Positions 41,718 through 50,853 of a stretch of DNA of 64,000 bases are shown here, one piece after another. This DNA comes from Rhodoferax antarcticus ANT.BR (GTDB taxonomy: Bacteria; Pseudomonadota; Gammaproteobacteria; Burkholderiales; Burkholderiaceae_C). Each line of letters opens with the position of its first letter. The first letter of the stretch is position 1. Under the pieces are notes generated by a model. The model searched no databases and was not told where the DNA came from. It saw nothing but the letters and a program-made list of their open reading frames with translations. A program made the translations under genes and the position numbers. Location of the stretch: assembly GCF_001938565.1 (NCBI RefSeq), contig NZ_MSYM01000020.1:62001-126000 (forward strand). Reading direction: 5' to 3'.

Positions 41718-42223
41718 TTGGACGCTCCAGCTTGACTCAGGCCAAGGCGAGCAAGCACGACATCTGTGACATCCATGTGTTTGCCAGAGGCGACGACAGC
41801 GCGTGAGTTAATCACCATGTAGCCTTCATTGGACAAGCGATCTATCTCCCCCTTTAGATCGATTTGGAACTGTGCCGCATCGGCTTGTGCGTCCGCTCCT
41901 GTTCCTTTCGCCTCATGTGCTTTAAGCCCCGCTTGCACCAGGCGATCAGGGTTCAGGATGACAACCTTTTGTGCAGAGTCGTTGCCAGAAAAGTTGAAAA
42001 ATCCTTTCGATGCACCGCCGTAAACCGCTGCAAGTGTGACCACTATGGTGATAGCCACAACAATCAAAAGAGATGTCAGAGTCACGTACTGACCAGAATC
42101 GTCTTGCATCGTTGAAAGAGGCGTGGGGGCAACTGGTGAAACAATATCAACGGCTGGTTGGGTGTTTTCGATTGGTGACGAATGTTGAGCTGCAGCACTT
42201 GGATTTGGTGTATTTTGTTCCAT
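41714..42223 (-). CDS. trbI: F-type conjugation protein TrbI
   Basis: 169 residues. A Pro/Gln-rich cytosolic N-terminus, one membrane segment (about 48-68: LLIVVAITIVVTLAAVYGG) and a periplasmic domain with KVVILNPDRLV, EIDRLSNEGYMVINSRAVV and DVTDVVLARLG. This fits the bitopic TrbI of F, which affects pilus extension and retraction. It lies between traC and the signal peptidase gene. Confidence 0.8.
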   Translation of the reverse strand: MEQNTPNPSAAAQHSSPIENTQPAVDIVSPVAPTPLSTMQDDSGQYVTLTSLLIVVAITIVVTLAAVYGGASKGFFNFSGNDSAQKVVILNPDRLVQAGLKAHEAKGTGADAQADAAQFQIDLKGEIDRLSNEGYMVINSRAVVASGKHMDVTDVVLARLGLSQAGASK

Positions 42224-42226
42224 TTC

Positions 42227-44785
42227 TTACTCCATCAAATCAACTTCTGTAATTGCCATTTTTAACATTTTCGACACCTCGGATTTGTGTTTGCCTTGTG
42301 AAAGCATTTCATTCATCAAATGGCGAATCTCGGTAAATCGTTGAAATGAATCATCTCCAACGATGTAATTTTGGATTGATTCAATAACATCAACACCATC
42401 ATCAATATCCTGCAAAATTTTTGCCCGCTCCGCACCGGTGGTTGAAAACATAATTTGAGTGAAGCGGTCTACCGTCAATCTGAAAATGCCTGCGGCTCCA
42501 TTGTTGATGATCATCATTTCTGAATATTGGCCAGGAACCGTTTGCACAGTCTTCAGCATTTCATAAGAATACTGATCAAGCGTCAATTGACCGGCGTTTC
42601 TAACAGATTCAATTGCTTCAACCTTTTGTTGGAGAATAATCTGCCAAGAAGAATTTTCAATCATTGTTTGTCCGGCACTAGATTTATACATATCTCCAAT
42701 ACCCTGAGTGACAAGGAAAATGCTGCTGTTAAACTTCCTCGCCACTCGGAACGCGGTTTCCATTGCGCGTCCCATCACAGGATCGTCTATCAGGCTCCAT
42801 GCCTCGTCAATAATCAATAAACGTTTTCTGGTTTCCCCTGTTTTGTTTGACAGGTACATGTCATTGGTGACTTGCGTAATAAGCTGAAGAAGAACAACCT
42901 GCTGCAATGTTTTTTGATTCTTTAGACCGTCCAACTCACAAACGACGAAATCGGATTCCATGTTGACGTTGGCAGCTCCGTTAAAGAACCTGGCGTACTG
43001 GCCGAAAGCAAAGCTGTCAAGGCGTAAGGCTAAATCCCGTGCTCTCGGGTCTGACGACTGAGCAGTTAACCATTCAGAAATATTTTGGATGGTTGTGTAA
43101 CCCTGATGCTCAATAAAAGTTTGGCGAATCGCCTTCTTTAGAGTCTCAATCTCCATGTCATCAAGAGATTCACGCTGCGCCGCCATGCGTTCGAGCAAAG
43201 TGCAAATCATTTCCATTTCTTCGTCGATATTTTTGCTTTCGCCGCCTCGTTCTGCTAAATACGAGGTAAATGGATTCAGACAAATATCGCTGGATGGTTG
43301 AAAATCGAGAAAAGATCCACCTTGAGCTGCCGCGAGTTTTTTATACGAATAACCGCTATCAATAACCCATACCTTCGCGCCTTCGGCAAGATAGTCAACA
43401 ATGATGCGTTGGGTAACAAAACTTTTGCCAGCGCCTGATGCACTGATAAGGCAGCAATTGAAATTGTTCGAACTTTTGAACAAATCAAATCCGCCGACCT
43501 CACCACGTCGTGTTGACAACAGAACCGTCGGCTGCGGAGAACCCTTCCACTCAGCGATAACAGGTAGAAACTGAGCCGCCTGTGAAGCAGTTAAAGTATG
43601 CTTTCTGAATAAACCTTGACCACTCTTGAGAGTTGGGTTTAACGGCATGCAATACGAAAATAGCACATCAAGAATGAACTTATCAGCACGCATCTCAAAA
43701 CCGAGCGAAGACCAATAGTTTCGGATGTCATCATTTTGAGCCTGCAGATCAGCCTTATCGCGGCCAAACAACCATAAGGCAAAAGTGGCCTCAACCAACA
43801 CGGCAGAATTGCGTTCGATTTCATCGCTTAGGATGTCGAAGCCTTCCTTTTTGAGCCCCAAATTTGGCATGAACTTGGCAGACCCACCGAAAAGCTGGTG
43901 ATTGATCCAGCTTGCTTTTTTATTTACTTCGGCTTTCTTTGCTACCTGATCAGGATAATTCAGCGTTATGATCATCAGATATGGGAGTCTGATTTGATTG
44001 CTCAACCCTTTCGGATCACCAATAGCATAATTCATCAAACCGAGGCTGAAGTCTTTTGGTAGGAACTTTGGTGAAAGTGCACTAGCAAAGTAATTACTTG
44101 TCTTCTCAACACCAGTGTTAAATTCAATGAAATTCTTATTGATGACTATCTCATCACCAGTGTAAAACACCTGCTCGTTGAGAGTCATTGATTCATCGTA
44201 TCGATCATCAAAAGGATCATACAAATGAGTTATCAGCCGACATATACCGAGATATTCAGACGCATTTGATCGTTTCGCCATCAAACCATTGGCCCGCAAG
44301 CTGGATTCAACCTTTGTAGCTTGCTCATTGAAAGCAACGATGTTTCCAATAAGCACTTTTTCAAATTTGCATTTGAGAGTAATTATTACTCGTTTTTTAT
44401 TTAGCAAAACACCCGAGGCATCAATAACAGGCTTATCCCGCCCACTGGTCATGAGATCGACCTGACGCTTTACCAGCTCAGATATGATTGGATTGCTGCA
44501 ATGGCGCTTCGTATATTTGTATTCAAAAATGGTATTTTGAAAATCGGGTGAACTCAGAAGCCCGATTTGAATCATTGTCTCTTTTTGAAAAGGACTGGAG
44601 AGTACAGATTGAATAGAAAGCAATTGACCTTCATCCAGGCCAACCATTGGTTCGCTTAACCACATGGCTCCTAAGTAAACCTCTTTTTCACCGTCATAAT
44701 ACCCGGCAAAAGTGTTGGTCTTTGTGTCAAACGATTGCATCGAGAAAATAGCATCGAGCGGATCGTATTTTCCTTGGAGATTCAT
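42227..44785 (-). CDS. traC: Conjugation ATPase TraC (VirB4 family)
   Basis: 852 residues, normal for TraC. Walker A SASGAGKSFVTQR (about 445), then VWVIDSGYSYKKL; Walker B KRLLIIDEAWSLIDDP (about 665) and FRVARKFNSSIFLVTQGI. The N-terminal 380 residues are the TraC-specific domain. It is the motor of pilus assembly at the inner membrane. A strong hairpin separates it from the pilin gene upstream, so some mRNA probably ends before traC. Confidence 0.96.
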   Translation of the reverse strand: MNLQGKYDPLDAIFSMQSFDTKTNTFAGYYDGEKEVYLGAMWLSEPMVGLDEGQLLSIQSVLSSPFQKETMIQIGLLSSPDFQNTIFEYKYTKRHCSNPIISELVKRQVDLMTSGRDKPVIDASGVLLNKKRVIITLKCKFEKVLIGNIVAFNEQATKVESSLRANGLMAKRSNASEYLGICRLITHLYDPFDDRYDESMTLNEQVFYTGDEIVINKNFIEFNTGVEKTSNYFASALSPKFLPKDFSLGLMNYAIGDPKGLSNQIRLPYLMIITLNYPDQVAKKAEVNKKASWINHQLFGGSAKFMPNLGLKKEGFDILSDEIERNSAVLVEATFALWLFGRDKADLQAQNDDIRNYWSSLGFEMRADKFILDVLFSYCMPLNPTLKSGQGLFRKHTLTASQAAQFLPVIAEWKGSPQPTVLLSTRRGEVGGFDLFKSSNNFNCCLISASGAGKSFVTQRIIVDYLAEGAKVWVIDSGYSYKKLAAAQGGSFLDFQPSSDICLNPFTSYLAERGGESKNIDEEMEMICTLLERMAAQRESLDDMEIETLKKAIRQTFIEHQGYTTIQNISEWLTAQSSDPRARDLALRLDSFAFGQYARFFNGAANVNMESDFVVCELDGLKNQKTLQQVVLLQLITQVTNDMYLSNKTGETRKRLLIIDEAWSLIDDPVMGRAMETAFRVARKFNSSIFLVTQGIGDMYKSSAGQTMIENSSWQIILQQKVEAIESVRNAGQLTLDQYSYEMLKTVQTVPGQYSEMMIINNGAAGIFRLTVDRFTQIMFSTTGAERAKILQDIDDGVDVIESIQNYIVGDDSFQRFTEIRHLMNEMLSQGKHKSEVSKMLKMAITEVDLME

Positions 44786-44830
44786 CGAAAATTACTCTCT
44801 ATTTAATGTGAACTCAAAATTAACTTCACT

Positions 44831-44861
44831 AAAAAATATGGCGCAACGAGTGCGCCATATT
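44831..44861 (-). terminator. Attenuator-like hairpin between traA and traC
   Basis: AATATGGCGCA and TGCGCCATATT form a perfect 11-bp stem with a 5-base loop, followed on the minus strand by TTTTTT. It would make the pilin message more abundant than traC and could protect the pilin mRNA 3' end. Confidence 0.85.
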
Positions 44862-44883
44862 CTCATCAGATAGCCCGGACTTT

Positions 44884-45183
44884 TTACAGAACGGCAGTGA
44901 AAATTGCAGCCAGAACGGTAGGGCCAGTAGAGGCTGCCAAAGCTACTGCAATGCCGATCACCACCGCCATGATCGACTGCTTGACAATCCCTACACCCAG
45001 CCCCACAGACAGCGCGCCAATTGCGAACAATTGACCCATAGAACCAGTCATCCAGCCTGTCAAAGTGCCCAAGGGGCCGGTCGTAGCCGTACCGAACGTC
45101 GTGTCAGTACCGGCAATGGCAGAAGCAGCCAGAGCAGCAAAAATAACCAGAGCGGTCAAGGTGGAAGATTTGATAGATTTCAT
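44884..45183 (-). CDS. traA: TraA-type pilin
   Basis: 99 residues: signal sequence (SSTLTALVIFAALAASAIAG), a mature part rich in Gly, Thr and Ala with two hydrophobic helices (QLFAIGALSVGLGVGIVKQ, then MAVVIGIAVALAASTGPTVL). Size and layout fit F-type or VirB2 pilins. It stands between traV and traC with its own promoter box and a strong terminator, as expected for a highly expressed subunit. Confidence 0.88.
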   Translation of the reverse strand: MKSIKSSTLTALVIFAALAASAIAGTDTTFGTATTGPLGTLTGWMTGSMGQLFAIGALSVGLGVGIVKQSIMAVVIGIAVALAASTGPTVLAAIFTAVL

Positions 45184-45212
45184 TGAGGCCTCATTTCATG
45201 CTAAAAGAATGT

Positions 45213-45227
45213 GTTGCAAAGATCATA
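45213..45227 (-). promoter_or_regulatory. Shared promoter box, site 9 (TATGATCTTTGCAAC), pilin promoter
   Basis: Lies 29 bases before the traA ATG. Confidence 0.65.
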
Positions 45228-45257
45228 ATGTTTCGGCAGTTAACCTGGCACTAATGC

Positions 45258-45896
45258 TCATTGCTGCACGCTTGGTGTTTGTGGTAATGACACTGGCGGC
45301 CTTGAACCGTCAGACGAACGCCCCACCGAGCGATCATTCGGATTCTTGCCAGCTTCGACTGGCAAGGGAATATTATTGAATGCAATGTGCGGGATTACAT
45401 AGGAGCTACCCGACTTAACTTCGTCCATCCCAACAGTCCAGTATCGTGGTGTCACTTCTGTGTATTGAAGTTGAGCCAAATGCAAGTTGTCTTCTTTATC
45501 AACCCAGGGAGCTATCCAGATCCGCACAACTTTAGCTGCCTCCCGCACAGGCTTTGGACCATGCCTTGAATTTGATGTCGCTTCAACGGTGACTGGCATG
45601 CCAGACATAGCAGCAAACGCCTTTGGCTCAGGGATAGACATCTCACCACCGGCATCACCACTGGCTAGCTTCTTCGCTCCAATTGGCGTGTCAAAGTCGC
45701 TGATTGGTAGCTGACCATTTGTCGAGTTGTACACCGCAGCAGGCGTTTTGCAAGTCACACCCAGCGGCATGCCAGGACAACCGAAGTCAGCATTGTCAGC
45801 GGTGTTTACAAGGGAAGCACAGCCAGCCACAGTGCCAACCATCACCAGGGATGCAGCGATGGTGCAGATGTTGGAGAACGAACGTTTATGTTTCAT
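45258..45896 (-). CDS. traV: Conjugal transfer lipoprotein TraV
   Basis: 212 residues from MKHKRSFSN. Lipobox VAGC ends the signal peptide. Downstream there are the two cysteines typical of TraV (FGCPGMPLGVTCKTP) and the KVVRIWIAPWVDKEDNLHL block. It is the VirB7-like outer-membrane lipoprotein of the core complex with TraK and TraB. Its own promoter box overlaps the region just before the ATG, and traB precedes it. Confidence 0.93.
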   Translation of the reverse strand: MKHKRSFSNICTIAASLVMVGTVAGCASLVNTADNADFGCPGMPLGVTCKTPAAVYNSTNGQLPISDFDTPIGAKKLASGDAGGEMSIPEPKAFAAMSGMPVTVEATSNSRHGPKPVREAAKVVRIWIAPWVDKEDNLHLAQLQYTEVTPRYWTVGMDEVKSGSSYVIPHIAFNNIPLPVEAGKNPNDRSVGRSSDGSRPPVSLPQTPSVQQ

Positions 45897-45906
45897 AAAT
45901 GTGCTT

Positions 45907-45921
45907 GTTGCAATGATTGTA
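45907..45921 (-). promoter_or_regulatory. Shared promoter box, site 10 (TACAATCATTGCAAC)
   Basis: Lies 10 bases before the traV ATG; the only copy with A in place of the first T of TTTGCAAC. Confidence 0.6.
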
Positions 45922-45952
45922 TCCAAAATTTCAACGATGTCAAAAAAAACAG

Positions 45953-47203
45953 CTATGTTGGCTTTTTATCCATTTTTAGATCAAAGCCTTTCAGGACAAC
46001 GATGGTCATCTTGCGACCTGAATCAAGCTCGACGATTGGGAAAAGTTGTTCTGCAACCTTCAGGTAATACGCTGCGAGCTGTGACCCGGCCTGATTCATA
46101 CCTTTGCCCACGCCTGAACCAATAATCTGATCGCCAGTAGGATACTGATAGGGCTGCTCAGTGCCACCAGCGATATTGAGTGATTGAACTGGTTGCGGCG
46201 TAAAGGCGCTTCCTATGCCGCTGGCAAGGCCCGCCAAAAACGACTTGGCAAGCAGCGTGCCTTGTTTGGAAACTAGCCGACCGCGAGCACCAACCTTGCC
46301 ATCTTCCCCAACCACATAAGCTTCGATTTTGCCCTCGTAGACCTCGCCACGTTCGTTTATGCAACTCATCGTTTCTGTTCTCATCTCCACACGTTCTGAA
46401 CTCATATTGCCGTAGCCACCGACTAAAACGAGGCATTCTTTGAGATCGTATTTGTAGAGCGACGGCAGAATAGCATCCGTTTTTATGCGCAAAACTGCTG
46501 GTGAAGGAGTCTTGTTTGCGCTCATCGCCGTGGACGCATCCATACCATTCAAAAGTACAGCCTCAAAGCTCGAACCGCCTGGGATATTTGCGATGACCTC
46601 AGTACGTTGCTTGGCAGACACTAAGCCTGGCGAAGACGCATCATTTCCGATAACCTGGATTTCTCGTTGTTGAGAGTTTGGACCACTGGAAGCAGGAGGC
46701 GCAGTCACTTGTTCTGTTCCAGAATGTCCCATGGGCGGTGGCGGTAGCGGCAAATTAAGACTGCCTGGTGCCGCACCAGTTGCGCCCGTTGCATCGGGTT
46801 TGGCCGCTGGCACATTGCCAGAATCAAGCCGCTGCTTCAACTCTTGAACTTGCGCAGTCAACGCCGCAATGTCATTCCACTTACCATCAATACTAGAGCC
46901 TTCGATAATTTGTTTGTTTTGTAGCTTTAGTAGCTCGATTTGTTGTTCCAGATCTTTTTGTTTTTTCTCTGCCACACTCAGTCCAGAAGCAATCCCTTCA
47001 GTGGCTTGAGTCGATCCGGGATTGGCCACCGAAAATGAATCACGTTGTTCCTTGTTCTTGACCTTAGTTTTCGGCCCCGTGTCATTCATCGTGCCGTAAA
47101 CAAACATGCCCAAAACAACCAGACCAAGAATGATGCCGTTACGTGTACCCGACGGTAGGGCTTTGAAGTTATCGACAAGCGATGGTTTTTTTATAGCGCT
47201 CAC
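45953..47203 (-). CDS. traB: Conjugal transfer protein TraB (VirB10 family)
   Basis: 416 residues. A membrane segment near 24-42, a coiled coil (AEKKQKDLEQQIELLKLQNK), a Pro-rich linker and the VirB10-like beta barrel domain: IPGGSSFEAVLLNGMDA, YDLKECLVLVGGYGNMSSER and the C-terminal YYLKVAEQLFPIVELDSGRK. It spans both membranes as the scaffold of the core complex. It overlaps traK by 4 bases. Confidence 0.95.
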   Translation of the reverse strand: MSAIKKPSLVDNFKALPSGTRNGIILGLVVLGMFVYGTMNDTGPKTKVKNKEQRDSFSVANPGSTQATEGIASGLSVAEKKQKDLEQQIELLKLQNKQIIEGSSIDGKWNDIAALTAQVQELKQRLDSGNVPAAKPDATGATGAAPGSLNLPLPPPPMGHSGTEQVTAPPASSGPNSQQREIQVIGNDASSPGLVSAKQRTEVIANIPGGSSFEAVLLNGMDASTAMSANKTPSPAVLRIKTDAILPSLYKYDLKECLVLVGGYGNMSSERVEMRTETMSCINERGEVYEGKIEAYVVGEDGKVGARGRLVSKQGTLLAKSFLAGLASGIGSAFTPQPVQSLNIAGGTEQPYQYPTGDQIIGSGVGKGMNQAGSQLAAYYLKVAEQLFPIVELDSGRKMTIVVLKGFDLKMDKKPT

Positions 47204-48168
47204 TTAGAACCCCCCGTGTGATTAGAAATCACAAAGACATTCGTTGTCTGACCGCGCTGAAGCATGGCATTCGGATAGAACGCAACTGCCCGCACGTTCG
47301 GGGTGTAAAAAGTCTCTTCGCTCAGCTCAACAGGTGAGGATGAAATCGAAGTCAACTTGTAACTAAAAATGTCGTAACTTGAACCAACGTATTTGAATTG
47401 GGTTTCGAACGCCATTTGCGAATTGTTGGCTATCGCCAATGGCAGTTTGCTCTTTGAAAAACCACTTGGCGTTTTACCCAGGGCCAATTGTTTGATGTGC
47501 GACGTAATGCGTCCGACGTAATCGCTTGGTACAAAATCATCCAAAGCCGTTTGCTCTGGTAAGTTTTTCATGGTTCCAGCTTCAGGCTCAATAACAATCG
47601 ATTGAGCTGGCAAATTAGCGATAGGAACAAGCGTTAAACCGATTGATTGACCTGCACCACCATCACTGAGATAAATGGTGATTGGCTGATCGCTTGACGG
47701 CTGTACAAATATGTCTTGACCAACAGCTTTGAGACTCGCACCAGTGACATCAATAGCCTTTGGATTTGCAAATGGTGTGGCAATCTTGTTGAGTTGAGTC
47801 AATGAGACATAGATACGTTCATTCCTGTCCGTCCCAACTTTCACTGATTTGATTTTGTTCTCAGTGATTGTTCCCGGCATCATGCCAAGACCAGGTAACA
47901 ATTGCGCGTCAGCCTTGAGCGGCTTTGGTAGCGGCAAATCCAGAGCCCCAGGAGAAACCGATGCTCTTAATTCAGCGCGGGCTGCAGGAGCTTCCTTTCG
48001 TGAAGGAACAACAATGAAACCCTTCTTTGGGATGACAACGAAATTTGACGATTGTGCCGCCGCAACCGGCACAACAGGACCACCATCAGGTGTTTGTAAA
48101 TCAGACGATTGAGCGAACGCTGACGCACAGGCCAATGAAACAAAGGATATTAAAAATTGTTTTTTCAT
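47200..48168 (-). CDS. traK: Conjugal transfer protein TraK (VirB9-like)
   Basis: 322 residues from MKKQFLISF with signal peptide ending AFAQ. The TraK domain shows KIKSVKVGTDRNERIYVSL, IYLSDGGAGQSIGLTLVP and C-terminal beta strands with FYPNAMLQRGQTTNVFVI. It is a periplasmic secretin-like part of the core complex, binding TraV and TraB. Overlaps with traE and traB show tight operon coupling. Confidence 0.93.
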   Translation of the reverse strand: MKKQFLISFVSLACASAFAQSSDLQTPDGGPVVPVAAAQSSNFVVIPKKGFIVVPSRKEAPAARAELRASVSPGALDLPLPKPLKADAQLLPGLGMMPGTITENKIKSVKVGTDRNERIYVSLTQLNKIATPFANPKAIDVTGASLKAVGQDIFVQPSSDQPITIYLSDGGAGQSIGLTLVPIANLPAQSIVIEPEAGTMKNLPEQTALDDFVPSDYVGRITSHIKQLALGKTPSGFSKSKLPLAIANNSQMAFETQFKYVGSSYDIFSYKLTSISSSPVELSEETFYTPNVRAVAFYPNAMLQRGQTTNVFVISNHTGGSK

Positions 48169-48782
48169 TGTGAGTCCTTTTTCACAGGTGGGTGTTCCAA
48201 TATCCATTTAGCTGTCCTTGGCGCTGTACCAACATAGTTGTCAAGGAGCATGACCACAGGGCGACCTTCCAAAATTTCAATATCCATTTCATACACGATT
48301 GGCGTGATCTTTACTTCGCCGTAGCCCGACTGAACGCGGCTCTCTCCGATCACAAAAACTTTCTTGCGCTCGGGTTCGTAAACAACTTCACTCGACACAA
48401 AATTCACCGAAGACCCACTGTTAACAAACTGAGGGTCAAGCGCCAAAGACAGCAACCGCTTTCTAATCACGGAATAGGAATTAACAGTGGTCATTGACGA
48501 CAGACGGTCGGCAACGTAGGTTACGTTTTTGGGAGAAATCGTTCCTACCAAAGTTGCGTAAAAAATGCCAAAGGACTTGATGTATTCAGCGCTGGCACCA
48601 CCCCAATCAACCTCGACAGAACCACTCAAACCAGGCGGCACAATGACAATTCGTTCGTGTTTGGAACTGCTTGAGATTGCCATCATCGCTATCGTCAAAG
48701 CCATCACTACGCAAGCGACAGCCAAAAGTGAATTTGATCGCTTGAGCGAAACAATGTTATTACTGTGAGCATTGAGATTCAT
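48165..48782 (-). CDS. traE: Conjugal transfer protein TraE (VirB5/VirB8-like)
   Basis: 205 residues. N-terminal membrane anchor (LLAVACVVMALTIAMMAIS) and the TraE domain with VIVPPGLSGSVEV, YIKSFGIFYATLVGTISPKN and LLDNYVGTAPRTAKWILEHP. It is an inner-membrane pilus-assembly protein. The start overlaps traL by 4 bases. Confidence 0.95.
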   Translation of the reverse strand: MNLNAHSNNIVSLKRSNSLLAVACVVMALTIAMMAISSSSKHERIVIVPPGLSGSVEVDWGGASAEYIKSFGIFYATLVGTISPKNVTYVADRLSSMTTVNSYSVIRKRLLSLALDPQFVNSGSSVNFVSSEVVYEPERKKVFVIGESRVQSGYGEVKITPIVYEMDIEILEGRPVVMLLDNYVGTAPRTAKWILEHPPVKKDSQ

Positions 48783-49063
48783 TTAAATATCCTGCGAACC
48801 CCGCCATTTGGGAAGCGGGAGTTGATGTTTATTCCGTTGTGCCAGTGCGCTATGTGATTCAACTGACCTGGCAAGCCACCGTCCTTGTATTTCCTAAAAA
48901 CATTGACCAGAAAAAAACCAAAACCAAGTCCAACCAACGTCCATAGACCTCCCCCCAAAATACCAAGGGCAAAGCCAGACATCAAAATAACAAACTCATC
49001 CAGCTCCCAAAAAAAGAGTTGCGGGGTGCTATCGATATAGCGTGGAATCTTCGTGCTTTTCAT
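48779..49063 (-). CDS. traL: Conjugal transfer protein TraL
   Basis: 94 residues: KIPRYIDSTPQLFFWELDEF at the N-terminus, two adjacent membrane segments (VILMSGFALGILGGGLW, then LVGLGFGFFLVNVF) and HIAHWHNGI, all standard for TraL (VirB3-like). It lies between the OmpA-domain lipoprotein gene and traE with 4-base overlaps. Confidence 0.95.
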   Translation of the reverse strand: MKSTKIPRYIDSTPQLFFWELDEFVILMSGFALGILGGGLWTLVGLGFGFFLVNVFRKYKDGGLPGQLNHIAHWHNGININSRFPNGGVRRIFK

Positions 49064-49791
49064 TGATCACCATCCACTTTGAAAGAAATTGAAGTACGGC
49101 GATTGGATGCGAGGTCTGGATAAGTGCGGGACACGCCTGCTCCAGAGTCATGAATGCGAGATTCATGAATATTGGCCGCAGTCAACAGGTCTTTGACAGA
49201 GATGGCACGGTTTTGTGAAAGTGTTTTGTTCTTCGCCTCGATGCCAGTCTCATCGGCATATCCGACTACATAAAAAAAGCCGGTCACACGAGAGGCTTTT
49301 TTGATCAATGGAAGAACTTTGTCTTTGTTGAGAATTTCGGTCTTGTCAGTGTCGAAATTGACTTCAACGTAGTTTCCATCACCAACACCATAGCCGCCAA
49401 CCCCTTCAAGACTGGTCGGACGGCGATCAGCCTTGTTGAACGTCAACCATTTCAATTTATCGGGGTCGATCTCTTGACGAACAACCGGCAGTGGATTCGA
49501 AGCCAGTACATCGTGAGCGATAGCATCATCAAGAGTGATTGTCTTGAGCGACCTGGCTGCAGCATCTTTTGAATCGATGTAAACGTGGTCATAGTGCGCT
49601 GGCTGAGTGCTGTTGCCGATCAATGTTGGCAATGCTCTTTGTGCAGACTCAATACCATTAGGAACGACCCGTGAAGCAAGCACCGGAGCAGGTACAACAG
49701 GCTGAACAAGACTAACACTTGAGCAACCACCAGCCAAGCCAGCCACAGAAATCGCCACGGCAATTAAGGAATGTTTGTAAAGTATGGTCAT
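49060..49791 (-). CDS. OmpA-domain lipoprotein heading the traL-E-K-B operon
   Basis: 243 residues. Lipobox LAGGC, then a 120-residue region without known motif, and a C-terminal OmpA/Pal domain: VEVNFDTDKTEIL, FFYVVGYADETGIEAKN and LSQNRAISVKDLL. Such domains bind peptidoglycan, so the protein may anchor the transfer channel to the cell wall. The promoter box ends one base before ATG, so its mRNA would have almost no leader. Confidence 0.88.
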   Translation of the reverse strand: MTILYKHSLIAVAISVAGLAGGCSSVSLVQPVVPAPVLASRVVPNGIESAQRALPTLIGNSTQPAHYDHVYIDSKDAAARSLKTITLDDAIAHDVLASNPLPVVRQEIDPDKLKWLTFNKADRRPTSLEGVGGYGVGDGNYVEVNFDTDKTEILNKDKVLPLIKKASRVTGFFYVVGYADETGIEAKNKTLSQNRAISVKDLLTAANIHESRIHDSGAGVSRTYPDLASNRRTSISFKVDGDQ

Positions 49792-49806
49792 GTTGCAAAC
49801 ATTATA
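49792..49806 (-). promoter_or_regulatory. Shared promoter box, site 11 (TATAATGTTTGCAAC), directly at the ATG
   Basis: The sequence runs TATAATGTTTGCAAC-ATG, so a start 7 bases after the -10 gives a nearly leaderless message for the OmpA lipoprotein operon. Confidence 0.75.
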
Positions 49807-49823
49807 ACAAGTATTTTTTAAAA

Positions 49824-50252
49824 CTATTGAGGCATGCAATTTGCCATGCCAACAGAGCAACCAATCACTTCAACCAAGGGTTGACTTCCATCCTTGCATA
49901 GAGTTAACCGAGTCTTTGACACGTAATTTCCCGCGTTAGCGCCAGTGCGGGTCGGCACATTTGGCTGCGTCAAGGTCATGACTAAAACTTGGCAACCACC
50001 ATCTTTAACTTCACCTTTTTCAACCTGAATCAATGTGAGTTCGTTAGAGCGGGTTTCCCGTTTCAATCGATCTGCTTCAGGCCCAACGAGGACACCCTGA
50101 GCCATACCCGTGCGAATCGCCTCCTTGAAAGCTTCACCGCTCGTCATCTCGCGCCCTGCAGGTTTCGAAATCATGGTTTCTTCGGCAGATGCGCGAAAGG
50201 CACACCCGGCAAAGATAAACAACAAGACAAACGTGCGTATATTCAAGATCAT
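49824..50252 (-). CDS. Secreted unknown protein
   Basis: 142 residues with signal peptide (FVLLFIFAGCAFRASAE; the GC could also be a lipobox). Mature part has EAFKEAIRTGMAQGVLVGP and four Cys in the last 60 residues (GGCQVLVMTL, TLCKDG, GCSVGMANC), probably disulfide-bonded. It overlaps the upstream gene by 4 bases. No family recognised; presumably a periplasmic transfer accessory. Confidence 0.65.
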   Translation of the reverse strand: MILNIRTFVLLFIFAGCAFRASAEETMISKPAGREMTSGEAFKEAIRTGMAQGVLVGPEADRLKRETRSNELTLIQVEKGEVKDGGCQVLVMTLTQPNVPTRTGANAGNYVSKTRLTLCKDGSQPLVEVIGCSVGMANCMPQ

Positions 50253-50845
50253 TCTCCAAAGATTTTCGATTCATCCACCAATGACGCGCTTCTTGTCACC
50301 ATTTCATCTGCCACCGATTTTTCAATACGCAAACGGCAATAGTTGGAGTAACGCGGCTCATCACCTTGATTGGGAACGTGTGCACCCTTAAACACAAGCT
50401 GAATGTTGTCAAACTGCTTGTTGTAACCAAGCATGTATCGCTGACCTGCCTTGTAGTTACCAGGGCGATCCGTCAACGGCAGATTGATCTCTCGATCATC
50501 ATCAAGACGTATTTTGACGGCTTTAATAATTGTCCAGCCTTCTTTTGGTTCGTTCACAGCCACGGAATCTTTGTTGGCATTCACAACCATATCAGTCGCG
50601 CTACCAACTATAGCACCAACTACAGCACCAACAACCGTGCCACCTAATATTTGGACAAAGGTTGATGACGAGTTAATGCTATTAAATTCAGCTTGATACT
50701 CGGAATCATTCAGGGGTGCTTGATTCGTTTTACGAACAGAAACCACCGTGCCACATCCAAAAATATCTTCTTTTCCGGCGAATGTACCGGCATAAGAATT
50801 ATGAATAAATGCGAAGACGAACAACAACTTATAAATGGTTTTCAT
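50249..50845 (-). CDS. Secreted protein with glycine-zipper segment
   Basis: 198 residues from MKTIYKLLF with signal peptide ending SYAG. Residues about 62-85 (ILGGTVVGAVVGAIVGSAT) form a GxxxG glycine zipper as in SlyB/Rick_17kDa-like outer-membrane lipoproteins. Then a beta-rich domain (WTIIKAVKIRLDDDREINLP, YMLGYNKQFDNIQLVF). An upstream TTG is less likely. Lies between the TraN-like gene and the 49824 gene. Confidence 0.65.
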   Translation of the reverse strand: MKTIYKLLFVFAFIHNSYAGTFAGKEDIFGCGTVVSVRKTNQAPLNDSEYQAEFNSINSSSTFVQILGGTVVGAVVGAIVGSATDMVVNANKDSVAVNEPKEGWTIIKAVKIRLDDDREINLPLTDRPGNYKAGQRYMLGYNKQFDNIQLVFKGAHVPNQGDEPRYSNYCRLRIEKSVADEMVTRSASLVDESKIFGE

Positions 50846-50853
50846 GGATTCCC

